Assembly: GCF_900130005.1 (NCBI RefSeq)
Contig: NZ_FQXP01000008.1
Span: 62,001-126,000, forward strand
Reading direction: 5' to 3'
Origin: Clostridium collagenovorans DSM 3089
Lineage (GTDB): Bacteria > Bacillota > Clostridia > Clostridiales > Clostridiaceae
DNA length: 64,000 bases
This document shows positions 52,386-61,658 of the stretch, piece after piece. Position 1 is the stretch's first letter, and every line of letters starts with the position of its first letter. Below the pieces are notes generated by a model, which saw nothing but the letters and a program-made list of their open reading frames with translations, did not search any database and was not told where the DNA came from. Position numbers and translations under genes: made by a program.

Positions 52386-52658
52386 TATTAATTTCTCCTT
52401 ATAATTTAACACAATTGTTCAAAACTCTATATTAGTATTATGCATAATTTGTGGAAGATAACTTTAACGTTTATTCAAATAAAATCTATTTTAAATAAAT
52501 ATTAGATTTCTAATCTTAAATTCCTTAATCATAGTATAACTATGTGCTATGTTACCATGAACTATCAAATTTTTAGTTCTTACTATATATTTTTCCGTAC
52601 TGAATGTATTCATCCATTTGTGCTACTATTTAAAACATAGCCTTATTTTTAAATAATA
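52386..52658 (-). other. upstream region of the 396-residue gene
   Basis: About 270 AT-rich bases without an open frame that I can support, probably holding the minus-strand promoter of the gene at 51195. No structure stands out apart from the palindromes at its right-hand edge. Confidence 0.4.
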
Positions 52659-52700
52659 ACCCTATAGGGTGGACCTTTGTATTGGCTACTCTATAGGGTA
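52659..52700 (-). promoter_or_regulatory. paired CCCTATAGGG-type palindromes: operator pair or terminator
   Basis: ACCCTATAGGGT at 52659-52670 is a perfect palindrome, and TACTCTATAGGGTA at 52687-52700 is the same with one mismatch. Such A/T-flanked CCC-TATA-GGG dyads resemble operators of the CsoR/FrmR/CstR metal- and persulfide-sensor family. The two arms can also pair with each other as a 9-bp hairpin and might terminate the cysteine synthase transcript. No csoR-like gene is in the window. Confidence 0.5.
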
Positions 52701-52733
52701 TATTTTTAAGCATTAATTTTTAAGGATTATAAT

Positions 52734-53753
52734 TTATAATACCTTAGAACTTAAAAGTTCTATGTCATTTGATAAGAATCCAGGTTTAACAGGCTCTTCT
52801 TTCATCAAATCTGTAGAAAGATATTTTTTGTTATCGTCAGAGAAGATTGTAACTACAACTCCATCTTTGTTTTCTAACTTATCAAGAGCTAAAACAGCAC
52901 CAAGGAAGTTAGCACCAGAAGAAATACCTACAGCTAGTCCTAATTCTTTTGCAAGTTTTTGAGCCATTATAATAGAATCACCATCATCAACACTTATAAC
53001 TTCATCTAAAGAATCTAGTTTTATTAAATCAGGTATAAATTCATCGGAGATACCTTGGATTCTATGATTACCAACTTTGTTACCAGTAGATAAAGTTGGA
53101 GAGTTAGATGGTTCTAATGGATGTAAATGAATTTTATTATTTTGTTCCTTTAAATAAGTTCCAATTCCCATAAGAGTTCCACCAGTTCCCACACCTGCTA
53201 CAAGTGCATCTGGAGTTAAACCATGTTTATTTAGAGCATTATATATTTCAGGACCTGTTGTTAAATAGTTTGCTTCTGAATTATCTGTGTTAGAAAATTG
53301 AGAAGTTAAGAATATATTTTTTTGAGTTTTAGCAAGATCTTTAGTCATTTGGATACTTCCAATAAACCCGCCTTCTTCCTTGCTAACTAATCTTATATCA
53401 GCACCTAAGGATCTTATTATATTTTTTCTTTCATCACTCATCCAGTCAGGCATGTATATACATACTTTATTACCAACAACTCTACCCATTGCAGATATAG
53501 CTATACCAGTATTACCACTAGTAGCTTCAACTATTGTATCTTCTTCTTTAAGACGACCTTCTAGGTAAGCCTTTTTTATAATATGGAATGCCATTCTATC
53601 CTTAATACTTCCAGTTAAATTGTAGTATTCAAGTTTAGCATATACTTTTTTTAAGTTTCCTTTATGCATAAAAGATATTTCTATTAAAGGGGTATTCCCT
53701 ATAAGTTTTGAAATATTATTTAATTTATCTTGGATTTTTAATTCTTTATTCAA
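52734..53753 (-). CDS. cysK: cysteine synthase family PLP enzyme
   Basis: 339 residues of the fold-type II PLP family. The Schiff-base Lys is in NLTGSIKDRMA. The substrate loop is EATSGNTGIAI, the phosphate-binding Gly loop VGTGGTLMGIGTYL, and ISSGANF carries the pyridine-nitrogen Ser. It should make cysteine from O-acetylserine and sulfide; a cystathionine beta-synthase-like role cannot be excluded. Minus-strand SD AGGAGG lies directly ahead of the ATG. No cysE is adjacent, and no T-box or S-box leader is visible upstream. Confidence 0.85.
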   Translation of the reverse strand: MNKELKIQDKLNNISKLIGNTPLIEISFMHKGNLKKVYAKLEYYNLTGSIKDRMAFHIIKKAYLEGRLKEEDTIVEATSGNTGIAISAMGRVVGNKVCIYMPDWMSDERKNIIRSLGADIRLVSKEEGGFIGSIQMTKDLAKTQKNIFLTSQFSNTDNSEANYLTTGPEIYNALNKHGLTPDALVAGVGTGGTLMGIGTYLKEQNNKIHLHPLEPSNSPTLSTGNKVGNHRIQGISDEFIPDLIKLDSLDEVISVDDGDSIIMAQKLAKELGLAVGISSGANFLGAVLALDKLENKDGVVVTIFSDDNKKYLSTDLMKEEPVKPGFLSNDIELLSSKVL

Positions 53754-54172
53754 TTTAAAGACCTCCTCATTTTAAATATAACCATACAAAGTTAATTATA
53801 CTAAATAATCCATTAATATACAAACAACCTTTATAATAATAGGACAGTGAAATAAATTTTGTATGTTATTAATCTATTTGATAATTTAAATGGAATTAAG
53901 TATTATTTTAAATGAATTATAAGGTGCTTATCTAAGTAATACAAATAAGTTTTAAGGTATTCACTTAAGTATTGGTATAGAGAAATTTTAATATATTTAT
54001 CCAAGTAGTAAAAAAGGACAGTTATCTTAACATATGAAATAAGATTGGAAATTGATACTTAATAAAATAGATAGGTTTAAGAAATTGAAGGTAAATGAAA
54101 ATTACATAAGATTAAAAAAAGAGGTTTACAATAGAAAAAAAAGGTGGTATTCTATTTTTAGAAAATTCAATA
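53754..54172. other. gene-free spacer between divergent cysK and riboflavin units
   Basis: About 420 AT-rich bases with no open frame that I can support. It must contain the minus-strand cysK promoter and the plus-strand promoter of the FMN riboswitch transcript; neither can be fixed confidently. Confidence 0.45.
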
Positions 54173-54281
54173 AATCTTCAGGGCAGGGTGTAATTCCCTA
54201 CCGGCGGTAAAGCCCGCGAGCCGTTAAGGCAGATTCGGTTAGATTCCGAAGCCGACAGTAAAGTCTGGATGAAAGAAGGTT
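54173..54281 (+). ncRNA. FMN riboswitch (RFN element)
   Basis: All conserved RFN blocks are present: CAGGGCAGGGTG, CCTACCGGCGGTAAAGCCCG, CGAGCC, CAGATTCGGTTAGATTCCG, CCGACAGTAAAGTCTGGATG and the closing helix GAAGGTT, which pairs with AATCTTC at 54173-54179. It senses flavin mononucleotide and controls the downstream riboflavin genes through the terminator at 54347-54379. Confidence 0.97.
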
Positions 54282-54346
54282 AATACTATTACGATAGTTT
54301 ATTTGTTTAAATACTTTTAAGCAAAGAAGGTTATTTTGTATGATAT

Positions 54347-54379
54347 GCTCTGGAATATTAATTATTTCAGAGCTTTTTT
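54347..54379 (+). terminator. FMN riboswitch expression-platform terminator
   Basis: Stem 54347-54357 with about 54362-54373 (GCTCTG/CAGAGC core) followed by six Ts. An AAAGAAGGTTA direct repeat (54273-54283 and 54324-54334) links aptamer end and platform and is likely part of the switching structure. Confidence 0.8.
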
Positions 54380-54748
54380 AGTACTAAGATATTAGTGAAG
54401 ATAACTATTGTAAGAGTAGATTATATTAAAATATAAATCCATAATTTAATTAGCTGCAAATAAATAATTAGGACTGAAGCATAGTTTATGCTGAAGGTTA
54501 TAAGAGTTCATTAGAGTGTTATTAAATTAAGTAATAAATAGATTTATATAAAGCCCTGAGTTATATACTCAGGGCTTTATATATTTTAAAGAAAAACTTA
54601 AAGGTTTTAAAGTCACTAAGTGTATTTTAAGCGATCTTAAGCAAAAAAGAATTGATAATAATAAAATAACTTTAATGCATAGGGTTTAATGAAAAATAAT
54701 TTTATTATGGAGTTTGATTGATTATTTGAAAAATCAGGAGGGGAGAAT
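54380..54748 (+). other. spacer between riboswitch and ribD with a second strong terminator
   Basis: No gene seen. A second hairpin (54550-54560 with 54569-54579, extended by TATA/TATA) is a classic terminator 70 bases before the ribD region ends. An AGCATAG/CTATGCT-type dyad sits near 54480. Read-through of two terminators, a promoter downstream of 54583, or a small RNA at about 54440-54582 are all possible. Confidence 0.55.
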
Positions 54749-55843
54749 ATGGACAAAGAGTACATGAAACTAGCTTTGGAATTGGCTGAAAGAGGTAAGG
54801 GAAGAGTAAATCCCAATCCTTTAGTTGGAGCTATTATTGTAAAAGATAACAAAATTATAGGAGAAGGATATCATAAGTGTTATGGAAAAGCTCATGCAGA
54901 GGTTAATGCCTTTGAGAATGCTATAGAGAATGTTGAAGGAGCTACAATGTATGTAACTTTGGAGCCGTGCTCTCATTATGGTAAGACACCTCCTTGCGTT
55001 GAAAGAATAATAAAAGAAAAAATTTCAAAGGTAGTAATTGGTTCCTTGGATCCTAATCCTTTGGTTGCTGGAAGAGGGGTTAAGAGACTAAGGGAACATG
55101 GAATAGATGTTGAGATTGGAGTTTTAGAAGAAGAGTGTAAAAAAGTTAATGAAGTATTCATGAAATATATAGTTTCTAAGATGCCCTTTGTAGTTATGAA
55201 ATGGGCAATGTCCTTAGATGGAAAGATAGCCACAGTTTCAGGGGATTCAAAGTGGATATCTGGGGAAAAGTCTAGAGAGAATGTGCATAACTTAAGAAAT
55301 GAACTTAGTGCAATAATGGTTGGGGTAGAAACTGTAATAAAAGATAATCCTATGCTTACATGTAGAATTGAAAATGGTAGAAATCCTATTCGAATAATTG
55401 TGGATAGCAAGTTAAGAATTCCTATGGACTCTAATATTGTAAATTCTTCAAGCAATATTAGAACAATTGTAGCCACTACTGAGGAGGCATGTAAAGCTAA
55501 AGAAGAAGCTTTAAAAAGTAAGGATATAGTTATAATTCATACTCAAAGTCATGAGGAGAGAGTAGATTTAGAGGAATTAATGAAAATTCTAGGAGAGTTA
55601 GGGATTGATAGTATTTTATTAGAAGGTGGTGGAACTTTGAATTTCTCAGCTTTAAAGCAAGGTATAGTTGATAAAATTCAAGTTTATATAGCACCTAAAA
55701 TAATTGGTGGAGAGAAAGCAAGGACACCGGTTTCAGGTAATGGTTTTGAATTAATAAGAGAGTGTGTGAAAGTAGAAAATCTAATATATAAGAAAATAGA
55801 TGAGGATGTTTATTTAGAAGGATATATAGGGGGTAGGAAGTAG
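54749..55843 (+). CDS. ribD: bifunctional riboflavin deaminase/reductase RibD
   Basis: 364 residues. N-terminal deaminase domain (about 1-145) with the zinc site HAEVNAFENA and PCSHYGKTPPC. C-terminal reductase domain (about 146-364) with KWAMSLDGKIA, SGDSKWISG and LLEGGGTLNFSAL. It deaminates the pyrimidine ring and reduces the ribosyl side chain in riboflavin synthesis. SD CAGGAGGGG. The ribE GTG starts one base after its stop. First gene of the rib operon, under the FMN riboswitch. Confidence 0.95.
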   Translation: MDKEYMKLALELAERGKGRVNPNPLVGAIIVKDNKIIGEGYHKCYGKAHAEVNAFENAIENVEGATMYVTLEPCSHYGKTPPCVERIIKEKISKVVIGSLDPNPLVAGRGVKRLREHGIDVEIGVLEEECKKVNEVFMKYIVSKMPFVVMKWAMSLDGKIATVSGDSKWISGEKSRENVHNLRNELSAIMVGVETVIKDNPMLTCRIENGRNPIRIIVDSKLRIPMDSNIVNSSSNIRTIVATTEEACKAKEEALKSKDIVIIHTQSHEERVDLEELMKILGELGIDSILLEGGGTLNFSALKQGIVDKIQVYIAPKIIGGEKARTPVSGNGFELIRECVKVENLIYKKIDEDVYLEGYIGGRK

Positions 55844-55844
55844 C

Positions 55845-56501
55845 GTGTTTACAGGAATTATTGAAGAAGTAGGGGTAATTCAAGGTGTAAAAAAGGGAGA
55901 AAAATCTTCTAAACTTTTAATTAAGGGCCATAAAATTTTAGAAGGCACTAATATAGGTGACAGTATCTCAACTAATGGTGTATGTCTAACGGCCTGCAAT
56001 ATATATGGATATGTCTTTGAGGCTGATGTTATGGCTGAAACTTTGAGAAGGAGTAATTTAGGTGATTTAAAAGTTGGGAGTAAAGTAAATCTTGAAAGAG
56101 CATTAAGTGCAAAGGGGAGATTTGGTGGACACATTGTAAGTGGTCATATAGATGGCACTGGAAAAATTGTTTCCTTAAAAAGAGAAGACAATGCTGTTTG
56201 GGTAACTATAAAAACAACAGAAGAAGTACTCAGGTACATTGTTGAAAAGGGGTCTATAGCTATAGATGGTATAAGTTTGACGGTGGCATATGTAGATAGC
56301 CAAACTTTTAAGGTATCTATAATACCTCATACTGGAGATGAAACTACTTTGCTTAATAAGGACTTAGGTGAAACTGTTAATCTGGAATGTGATGTTATTG
56401 GTAAATATGTTGAAAAGCTTTTAGGTATTAAAAAGGATACAAGTAGCAATAAAAGTGAGTCTATAAGTGAGAAGTTTTTAATAGAAAATGGATTTATGTA
56501 A
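55845..56501 (+). CDS. ribE: riboflavin synthase alpha subunit
   Basis: 218 residues, GTG start giving the family N terminus MFTGIIEEVG. Two lumazine-binding repeats of about 95 residues: the first with NGVCLTAC, the second with DGISLTVAYV. The trimeric enzyme dismutates two 6,7-dimethyl-8-ribityllumazine molecules into riboflavin and the pyrimidine intermediate. Gene order ribD-ribE-ribBA-ribH is the usual Firmicute operon. Confidence 0.95.
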   Translation: MFTGIIEEVGVIQGVKKGEKSSKLLIKGHKILEGTNIGDSISTNGVCLTACNIYGYVFEADVMAETLRRSNLGDLKVGSKVNLERALSAKGRFGGHIVSGHIDGTGKIVSLKREDNAVWVTIKTTEEVLRYIVEKGSIAIDGISLTVAYVDSQTFKVSIIPHTGDETTLLNKDLGETVNLECDVIGKYVEKLLGIKKDTSSNKSESISEKFLIENGFM

Positions 56502-56522
56502 GGAAATTAAGGAGGAGTTAAA

Positions 56523-57722
56523 ATGAGTAAATTTAATAGTATTGAAGAAGCTTTAGTGGATATTAAGGAAGGGAAAATAGTTATAGTTATTGATGATCCA
56601 GATAGAGAGAATGAAGGGGATTTGTTGATGGCTGCAGAAAAGGTAACAGGAGAAGCTATAAATTTCATGGCCAAGTATGGAAGAGGACTTATATGCATGC
56701 CTGTGGAAGAGGAAAGATTAAGAGCATTAGAAATTAATCAAATGGTGTCACATAATACAGATAATCATGAGACTGCTTTTACGGTATCTATTGACCATAT
56801 TGATACTACAACAGGGATTTCAGCTTATGAGCGAGCTTTAACAATTGAAAAGCTATTAGATGAGAAAAGTAAGAAGGAAGACTTTAGAAGACCAGGACAT
56901 GTATTTCCTTTATTAGCCAAGAATGGTGGAGTTTTAAAGAGGGTTGGACATACTGAGGCAGCAGTAGATTTAGCAAAGTTAGCTGGATTGAAGCCTGCTG
57001 GAGTAATATGTGAGATTATGAATGATGATGGAACTATGGCTAGAACTCCACAGCTTATGGAATTTGCTAAGGAACATAATCTTAAAATCATAACAATAGC
57101 AGATTTGGTTAAGTATAGAAGAAGTAAGGAAGAGTTAGTTGAAAGAGTAGTAGAAACTAAGATGCCAACTAAATATGGAGATTTTAAAATATATGGATTT
57201 ATAAATAAATTAAATGGAGAGCATCACGTAGCTTTAGTTAAGGGGGAAATTAATGGGGACATGCCTATTTTAACAAGAGTTCATTCGGAATGTTTAACAG
57301 GTGATGCCTTAGGATCTAAGAGATGTGACTGCGGAGATCAGTATGATGCAGCTATGAAGAAAATTGCAGAGGAAGGCTGTGGAATACTTCTTTATATGAG
57401 ACAAGAGGGACGAGGAATTGGACTTATAAATAAATTAAGGGCTTACGAGCTTCAAGATCAGGGCTTTGATACTGTAGAAGCTAACTTAAAGTTAGGTTTT
57501 CCAGCAGATATGAGGGATTATGGCATCGGGGCACAAATTCTTAAAAATTTAGGAGTAAAGAAATTAAGACTTATGACTAATAATCCTAGAAAAATAAATG
57601 GATTATCAGGATATGATATTGAGATTGTGGAAAGAGTACCAATTCAAATGAGTTGCAATGAAAAGAACAAATTTTATTTAAAGACAAAGCAAGAAAAGCT
57701 AAATCACATGCTTAATTATTAA
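56523..57722 (+). CDS. ribBA: DHBP synthase/GTP cyclohydrolase II fusion RibBA
   Basis: 399 residues. The N-terminal half is 3,4-dihydroxy-2-butanone-4-phosphate synthase (DDPDRENEGDL, TTGISAYERA, RPGHVFPL, HTEAAVDL). The C-terminal half is GTP cyclohydrolase II with zinc cysteines in SECLTGDALGSKRCDCGDQ and RQEGRGIGL. It supplies both branch precursors of riboflavin. SD AAGGAGGAG. All key residues of both halves appear intact. Confidence 0.96.
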   Translation: MSKFNSIEEALVDIKEGKIVIVIDDPDRENEGDLLMAAEKVTGEAINFMAKYGRGLICMPVEEERLRALEINQMVSHNTDNHETAFTVSIDHIDTTTGISAYERALTIEKLLDEKSKKEDFRRPGHVFPLLAKNGGVLKRVGHTEAAVDLAKLAGLKPAGVICEIMNDDGTMARTPQLMEFAKEHNLKIITIADLVKYRRSKEELVERVVETKMPTKYGDFKIYGFINKLNGEHHVALVKGEINGDMPILTRVHSECLTGDALGSKRCDCGDQYDAAMKKIAEEGCGILLYMRQEGRGIGLINKLRAYELQDQGFDTVEANLKLGFPADMRDYGIGAQILKNLGVKKLRLMTNNPRKINGLSGYDIEIVERVPIQMSCNEKNKFYLKTKQEKLNHMLNY

Positions 57723-57847
57723 GAAATTTTAGAACTACTAATTTACTTATTAAAGAATAATAAATCTTTAAGTTAGCAGTATTAAGTGTTAATTATATTT
57801 AGCAAATCAAAAATATAAATTTAAAGAGGATATGGAGGAAAATTATT

Positions 57848-58309
57848 ATGAGAATATTAGAAGGAAATTTAGTTGCAGAAGGGTTAAGAGTAGGTATTGT
57901 AGTTGGAAGATTTAACGAATTTATTGGATCTAAGTTATTAGGTGGAGCTTTAGATGGATTAAAAAGACATGGTGTAGAAGAAGAAAATATAGAAATTGCA
58001 TGGGTTCCAGGAGCTTTTGAAATACCATTAATAGCTAAAAAAATGGTTAAGACTAAGAAATATGATGCTGTAATATGTTTAGGAGCTGTAATAAAGGGAT
58101 CAACTCCTCACTTTGATTATGTGTGTGCAGAGGTGTCAAAGGGGGTAGCTACAGTATCTTTAGATTCAGAGGTACCTGTTATATTTGGAGTATTAACAAC
58201 TGATAGTATTGAACAAGCTATTGAAAGAGCAGGAACAAAAGCAGGAAACAAGGGATATGATGCAGCTGTAACAGCAGTAGAAATGGCTAACTTAATTAGA
58301 GAATTTTAG
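57848..58309 (+). CDS. ribH: lumazine synthase RibH
   Basis: 153 residues. Substrate-site motifs GRFNEFI, PGAFEIPLIAKK and GAVIKGSTPHFDYVC (with the catalytic His) are present. It condenses the pyrimidine with dihydroxybutanone phosphate to form 6,7-dimethyl-8-ribityllumazine. SD TGGAGGAAA. The 125-base gap after ribBA has no visible terminator. Confidence 0.96.
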   Translation: MRILEGNLVAEGLRVGIVVGRFNEFIGSKLLGGALDGLKRHGVEEENIEIAWVPGAFEIPLIAKKMVKTKKYDAVICLGAVIKGSTPHFDYVCAEVSKGVATVSLDSEVPVIFGVLTTDSIEQAIERAGTKAGNKGYDAAVTAVEMANLIREF

Positions 58310-58313
58310 GCTT

Positions 58314-58967
58314 ATGGATAATGTAAAGAGCATTATATTTGATTATGATGGTACATTACACAATAGTATAAAGATATATGCACCTGCTTTTAGAGGTGCA
58401 TATGAGTATTTAGTAAGTAGAGGATATGTTGAAGAAAGAATTTGGAAAGATGAAGAGATATGTAAATGGCTAGGTTATAGTAGTAAAGATATGTGGAATA
58501 ACTTTATGCTTACTTTACCACAAGAGGAAAAGGATAAGTGTAGCAAAATCATAGGAGAATCTATGGTTAAGGCCATAAATGAAGGCAAAGCTGAGCTATA
58601 CAAAGGAAGTATAGAGATCCTTGAGTATCTTAGAGGTAAAGGGTTTAATCTCATATTTTTAAGCAATTGTAAAATAGAATATATGAATAACCACATAAAT
58701 AAATTTAAGTTAGATAGATACTTTCATAGATTTTATTGTACAGAGCAATACGGATTTATACCCAAATATGAAATATTTGATTTTATAAAGAAGGAAAATA
58801 GAGGAGAGTATTTAGTAATTGGTGATAGATTTCAGGATATAGAAATTGCTAAAATAAACAAATTAATTTCCATAGGGTGTAAATATGGATATGGGAATTG
58901 TGAAGAGTTAAAAGAGGCTGATTTTCTTATAGAAAATATACAGGATTTAAAGTCATTAGTTAAATAA
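58314..58967 (+). CDS. HAD-superfamily phosphatase, candidate riboflavin-pathway phosphatase
   Basis: 217 residues. HAD motif I DYDGTLHNS, motif II LSNC, motif III Lys in IPKYEIF and motif IV GDRFQDIEIA, with a helical cap between I and II, like phosphoglycolate phosphatases. It starts four bases after ribH with only a weak SD, implying translational coupling. The 5-phosphate of the ribityl pyrimidine must be removed between RibD and RibH, a step done by HAD enzymes (YcsE-type in Bacillus), and no operon gene is otherwise assigned to it. This is my inferred role. Confidence 0.75.
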   Translation: MDNVKSIIFDYDGTLHNSIKIYAPAFRGAYEYLVSRGYVEERIWKDEEICKWLGYSSKDMWNNFMLTLPQEEKDKCSKIIGESMVKAINEGKAELYKGSIEILEYLRGKGFNLIFLSNCKIEYMNNHINKFKLDRYFHRFYCTEQYGFIPKYEIFDFIKKENRGEYLVIGDRFQDIEIAKINKLISIGCKYGYGNCEELKEADFLIENIQDLKSLVK

Positions 58968-59300
58968 ATTGGAAATAAGTACTGGCAATTTGGGAAATTA
59001 TGAATACAATGAGAGTGTAATCAGAATTAAAACTTAATAAATTTTTGTAGGTGAGTAATACTTTATATTCTAATCCCTTGCTTAAGCATTAAGCTTATCG
59101 AGGGATTTTATTATGTTATCCTTAGTGATTATGGTATATAGGGTAAAGAATAATATAAATATAGATAAGAACAGATATATATAGGTATGAGAAGATATAA
59201 GAAAGAGACTATTACTTAAATTTTACTTTAAGTAATAGTCTCTTTAAAATTTACGTTTAAGTATCAAAATAATTTTTAGTACTTTGAAGCTTGTACAGTA
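58968..59300. other. convergent gene-free spacer with two terminators
   Basis: No coding sequence seen. Hairpin 59072-59107 with a following T-run ends the rib operon. The perfect 19-bp hairpin 59202-59220 with 59227-59245 ends the minus-strand glycosyltransferase gene and works in both directions. Confidence 0.75.
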
Positions 59301-60560
59301 CTAACGAACTTCTTCAATAGATTTTACTACAGTATGATTAATTGGTGTCCATTCAATCTTCTTAAATAATGCCACTATTGAAATAGGGATATATGTGAAG
59401 ATGAATACTGGAAAAGTAAATGTATATAAAATCTTTTTAAATGGTGTACTGTTTATTTGATCCCATTCTGTAATTGTAGTAAGTAAACCAAATGCATATA
59501 GTACAATGTAAAAATTAAAGAATGAAATAAGGATTGCTCCTAGTGTAGTTGGTATTATTTTTGGTGAAGCTGTTAGACTAAATATACCGTATATTAGACA
59601 AGATAAGTTAAAAAGAATACTTGTCAATGTAACAAATATAGCTGGTGTTATAGTCATAAACATATCATATGCAGAAAAACAATGTTTCTGGAATGTTGTT
59701 TTCACTAAAGATAAACCGTATTTACCAAACACTTGATAGAAACCTTTTGACCAACGAAGTCTTTGATTCCATGATTGTTCAAAAGTACAAGGTTGCTCAT
59801 CATAAATTTTTGCATTACCACAATATCCTATTGTTTCACCATTAATAACACTATCAATAGAGAACTCAATATCCTCAGTAAGCAAGTGATATTTCCAACC
59901 TTCATTCTTGTTTATTATATCACTATGAACTAAGAATCCAGTACCAGAAACAGCACAACTTGTGTTTAATAGCATTCTAGGATTATTAAGGTATTTAGCT
60001 TCACGTAAAAACCATAATGAATATCCAGCAGAAATCCAGTTGGAATCATAGTTCTTAGAGTTTCTATAGCTAGTTAAAATTCTATAACCACTATCAAACA
60101 TTTTATTCATTTCAGCGATATAATTTTCATCAAGTAAGTTATCAGCATCAAATATAAAATAACCTTCGTAATTTGCATCACTGTATTGAGTTGCAATAGT
60201 TTTAAAAATAAAATCTAGAGCATACCCTTTTCCTACAAGTTCTTTGTTGTTACGCTCGTAAACAATTGCGCCAGCTTTTCTAGCTACTTCAGCAGTATTA
60301 TCAGTACAATTGTCAGCAATAACAAATATATCTACCAACTCAGATGGGTACTTTTGATTTTTAATACTTTTAATCAATTCACCTATTACGGCACTCTCAT
60401 TTCTAGCTGCTGTAATTACTGCATATTTATGTAACTTCTTTGGCGTAAGTTCTTTTGGTTTTTTAAATAGAGCTACAAATGCATAAATGATTTGATATGA
60501 GTAGCATACTGTGAACAATATAAAAATCACAAAATTAAAGTTGTTAATAAATGATAACAA
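59301..60560 (-). CDS. processive family 2 glycosyltransferase, membrane-bound
   Basis: 419 residues, TTG start on the minus strand with SD GGAGGG. A membrane helix near the N terminus precedes the GT2 domain: ITAARNESAVIGELI, DNCTDNTAEVA, the metal-binding FDADNLLD, and QRLRWSKGF, the QxxRW motif of processive synthases. Three to four C-terminal helices form the export channel. The type resembles cellulose, poly-GlcNAc and hyaluronan synthases, so it probably polymerises an exopolysaccharide while secreting it. No partner gene is adjacent. The single unit has a leader of about 110 bases with the promoter at 60682-60709. Confidence 0.85.
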   Translation of the reverse strand: MLSFINNFNFVIFILFTVCYSYQIIYAFVALFKKPKELTPKKLHKYAVITAARNESAVIGELIKSIKNQKYPSELVDIFVIADNCTDNTAEVARKAGAIVYERNNKELVGKGYALDFIFKTIATQYSDANYEGYFIFDADNLLDENYIAEMNKMFDSGYRILTSYRNSKNYDSNWISAGYSLWFLREAKYLNNPRMLLNTSCAVSGTGFLVHSDIINKNEGWKYHLLTEDIEFSIDSVINGETIGYCGNAKIYDEQPCTFEQSWNQRLRWSKGFYQVFGKYGLSLVKTTFQKHCFSAYDMFMTITPAIFVTLTSILFNLSCLIYGIFSLTASPKIIPTTLGAILISFFNFYIVLYAFGLLTTITEWDQINSTPFKKILYTFTFPVFIFTYIPISIVALFKKIEWTPINHTVVKSIEEVR

Positions 60561-60681
60561 AGTTATCCCTCCTAAAAGTAATGTGCCATCATAAAAGATG
60601 CAAATAACTTTTGCTTTAAATTATTAATATAAACAATAAAGAAAATATCATCTTTGCGAAAAGAGATATTTAGCATTTAAT

Positions 60682-60709
60682 ATTATAGCATCAATTTTAT
60701 AAAATACAA
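60682..60709 (-). promoter_or_regulatory. minus-strand promoter of the GT2 gene
   Basis: On the minus strand: -35 TTGTAT (60704-60709), 16-base spacer, perfect -10 TATAAT (60682-60687). The leader of about 110 bases contains two small dyads (around 60580-60600 and 60640-60670) but no recognised riboswitch. Confidence 0.6.
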
Positions 60710-61658
60710 TTATATTTTTATTTAATACCTCTATCAAAACATATAAATTCCAAAAATAGTAATTATTTTTGAAATTATAGAGGTACATATATAAATTTTA
60801 GTATAAGACTAAAGTAATTATAACAAATACTTTTTAAAGTTTTATGAAGAAAATCTTAAAAAAATCTTTAGATTTCATTATAAGTTTAAAAAACAATACT
60901 TATAAACTATGTTAATTCAAATATAAGTAATATAGGAATAACCTTTATACTAGATATGTGTATATTAAAAAATGCATGTATCATAGTACGATATACTTTA
61001 GATACATAGGATGCTATACACAATAGTTATTATAAAGCAAAATGAACTATAATTAAAGTACAAAGAATAAGAGGAAAATAGATGAAATTCTGTGTAATAC
61101 TACAAGAATATACATAAATCAATTGAAAATATTAGAATATGCTTGTATATAGCATCATATATATGAAAATAAATAAAAAGTATTATTTATCATCTTTACA
61201 GTAAATTAGTAAATTCATAATAGTTGCTACACTAATATAGTAGCATTAAAACTAGAATTTTAAAATAATTGTAATTAATCTTAATAAAATCTTTAGTTTT
61301 ATATAAACTTTAAATTTAAAATTTACAAGTATTATAAAATTATTAGTAATTACATTTTTACAGGAGAAGTATTATTTTCTACAATTGGATTCTCTCTTAT
61401 ATGTATTTAAATAAGAAATCTTTGATTTAACAGAGATAAGCCTTATTTTTGAATAAATTACACTGTAAAGAAAGAGATTCTACTTCTAATTTATATTAAT
61501 AGTTTATTTTAAACATATCTTATTTAAAATTGAATAATGGTTTAATTTATAAATTTTATGTTATAAAAGTAAGGATATAGATAAAAATAATCTATTAATA
61601 GTTTATAATATTATTTATATACAAAGAATAATGTTATGCACTTGTAGGAGGAAAAAAA
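60710..61658 (+). other. long gene-free region before the response regulator
   Basis: About 950 very AT-rich bases without an open frame that I can support. Two structures stand out: an imperfect hairpin at about 60974-61014 (GCATGTATC against GATACAT..GGATGC) and a TGCTAC/GTAGCA hairpin at about 61223-61246. Small RNAs or a long leader are possible. I see no tRNA or riboswitch. Confidence 0.4.

Noticed and set aside
54440..54530. Second, decayed FMN aptamer
   Set aside because: A short GAAGGTTA and a small dyad recur, but none of the conserved RFN core blocks are present.
54976..55476. 166-residue minus-strand frame opposite ribD
   Set aside because: Antisense to an intact, clearly recognised ribD; no SD and composition typical of a shadow.
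60561..60681. Cyclic di-GMP riboswitch in the leader of the GT2 gene
   Set aside because: A CGCAAAG string is present on the minus strand, but the GGGCAAACC and GGTAGGTAGC-type blocks of class I and the class II core are absent.
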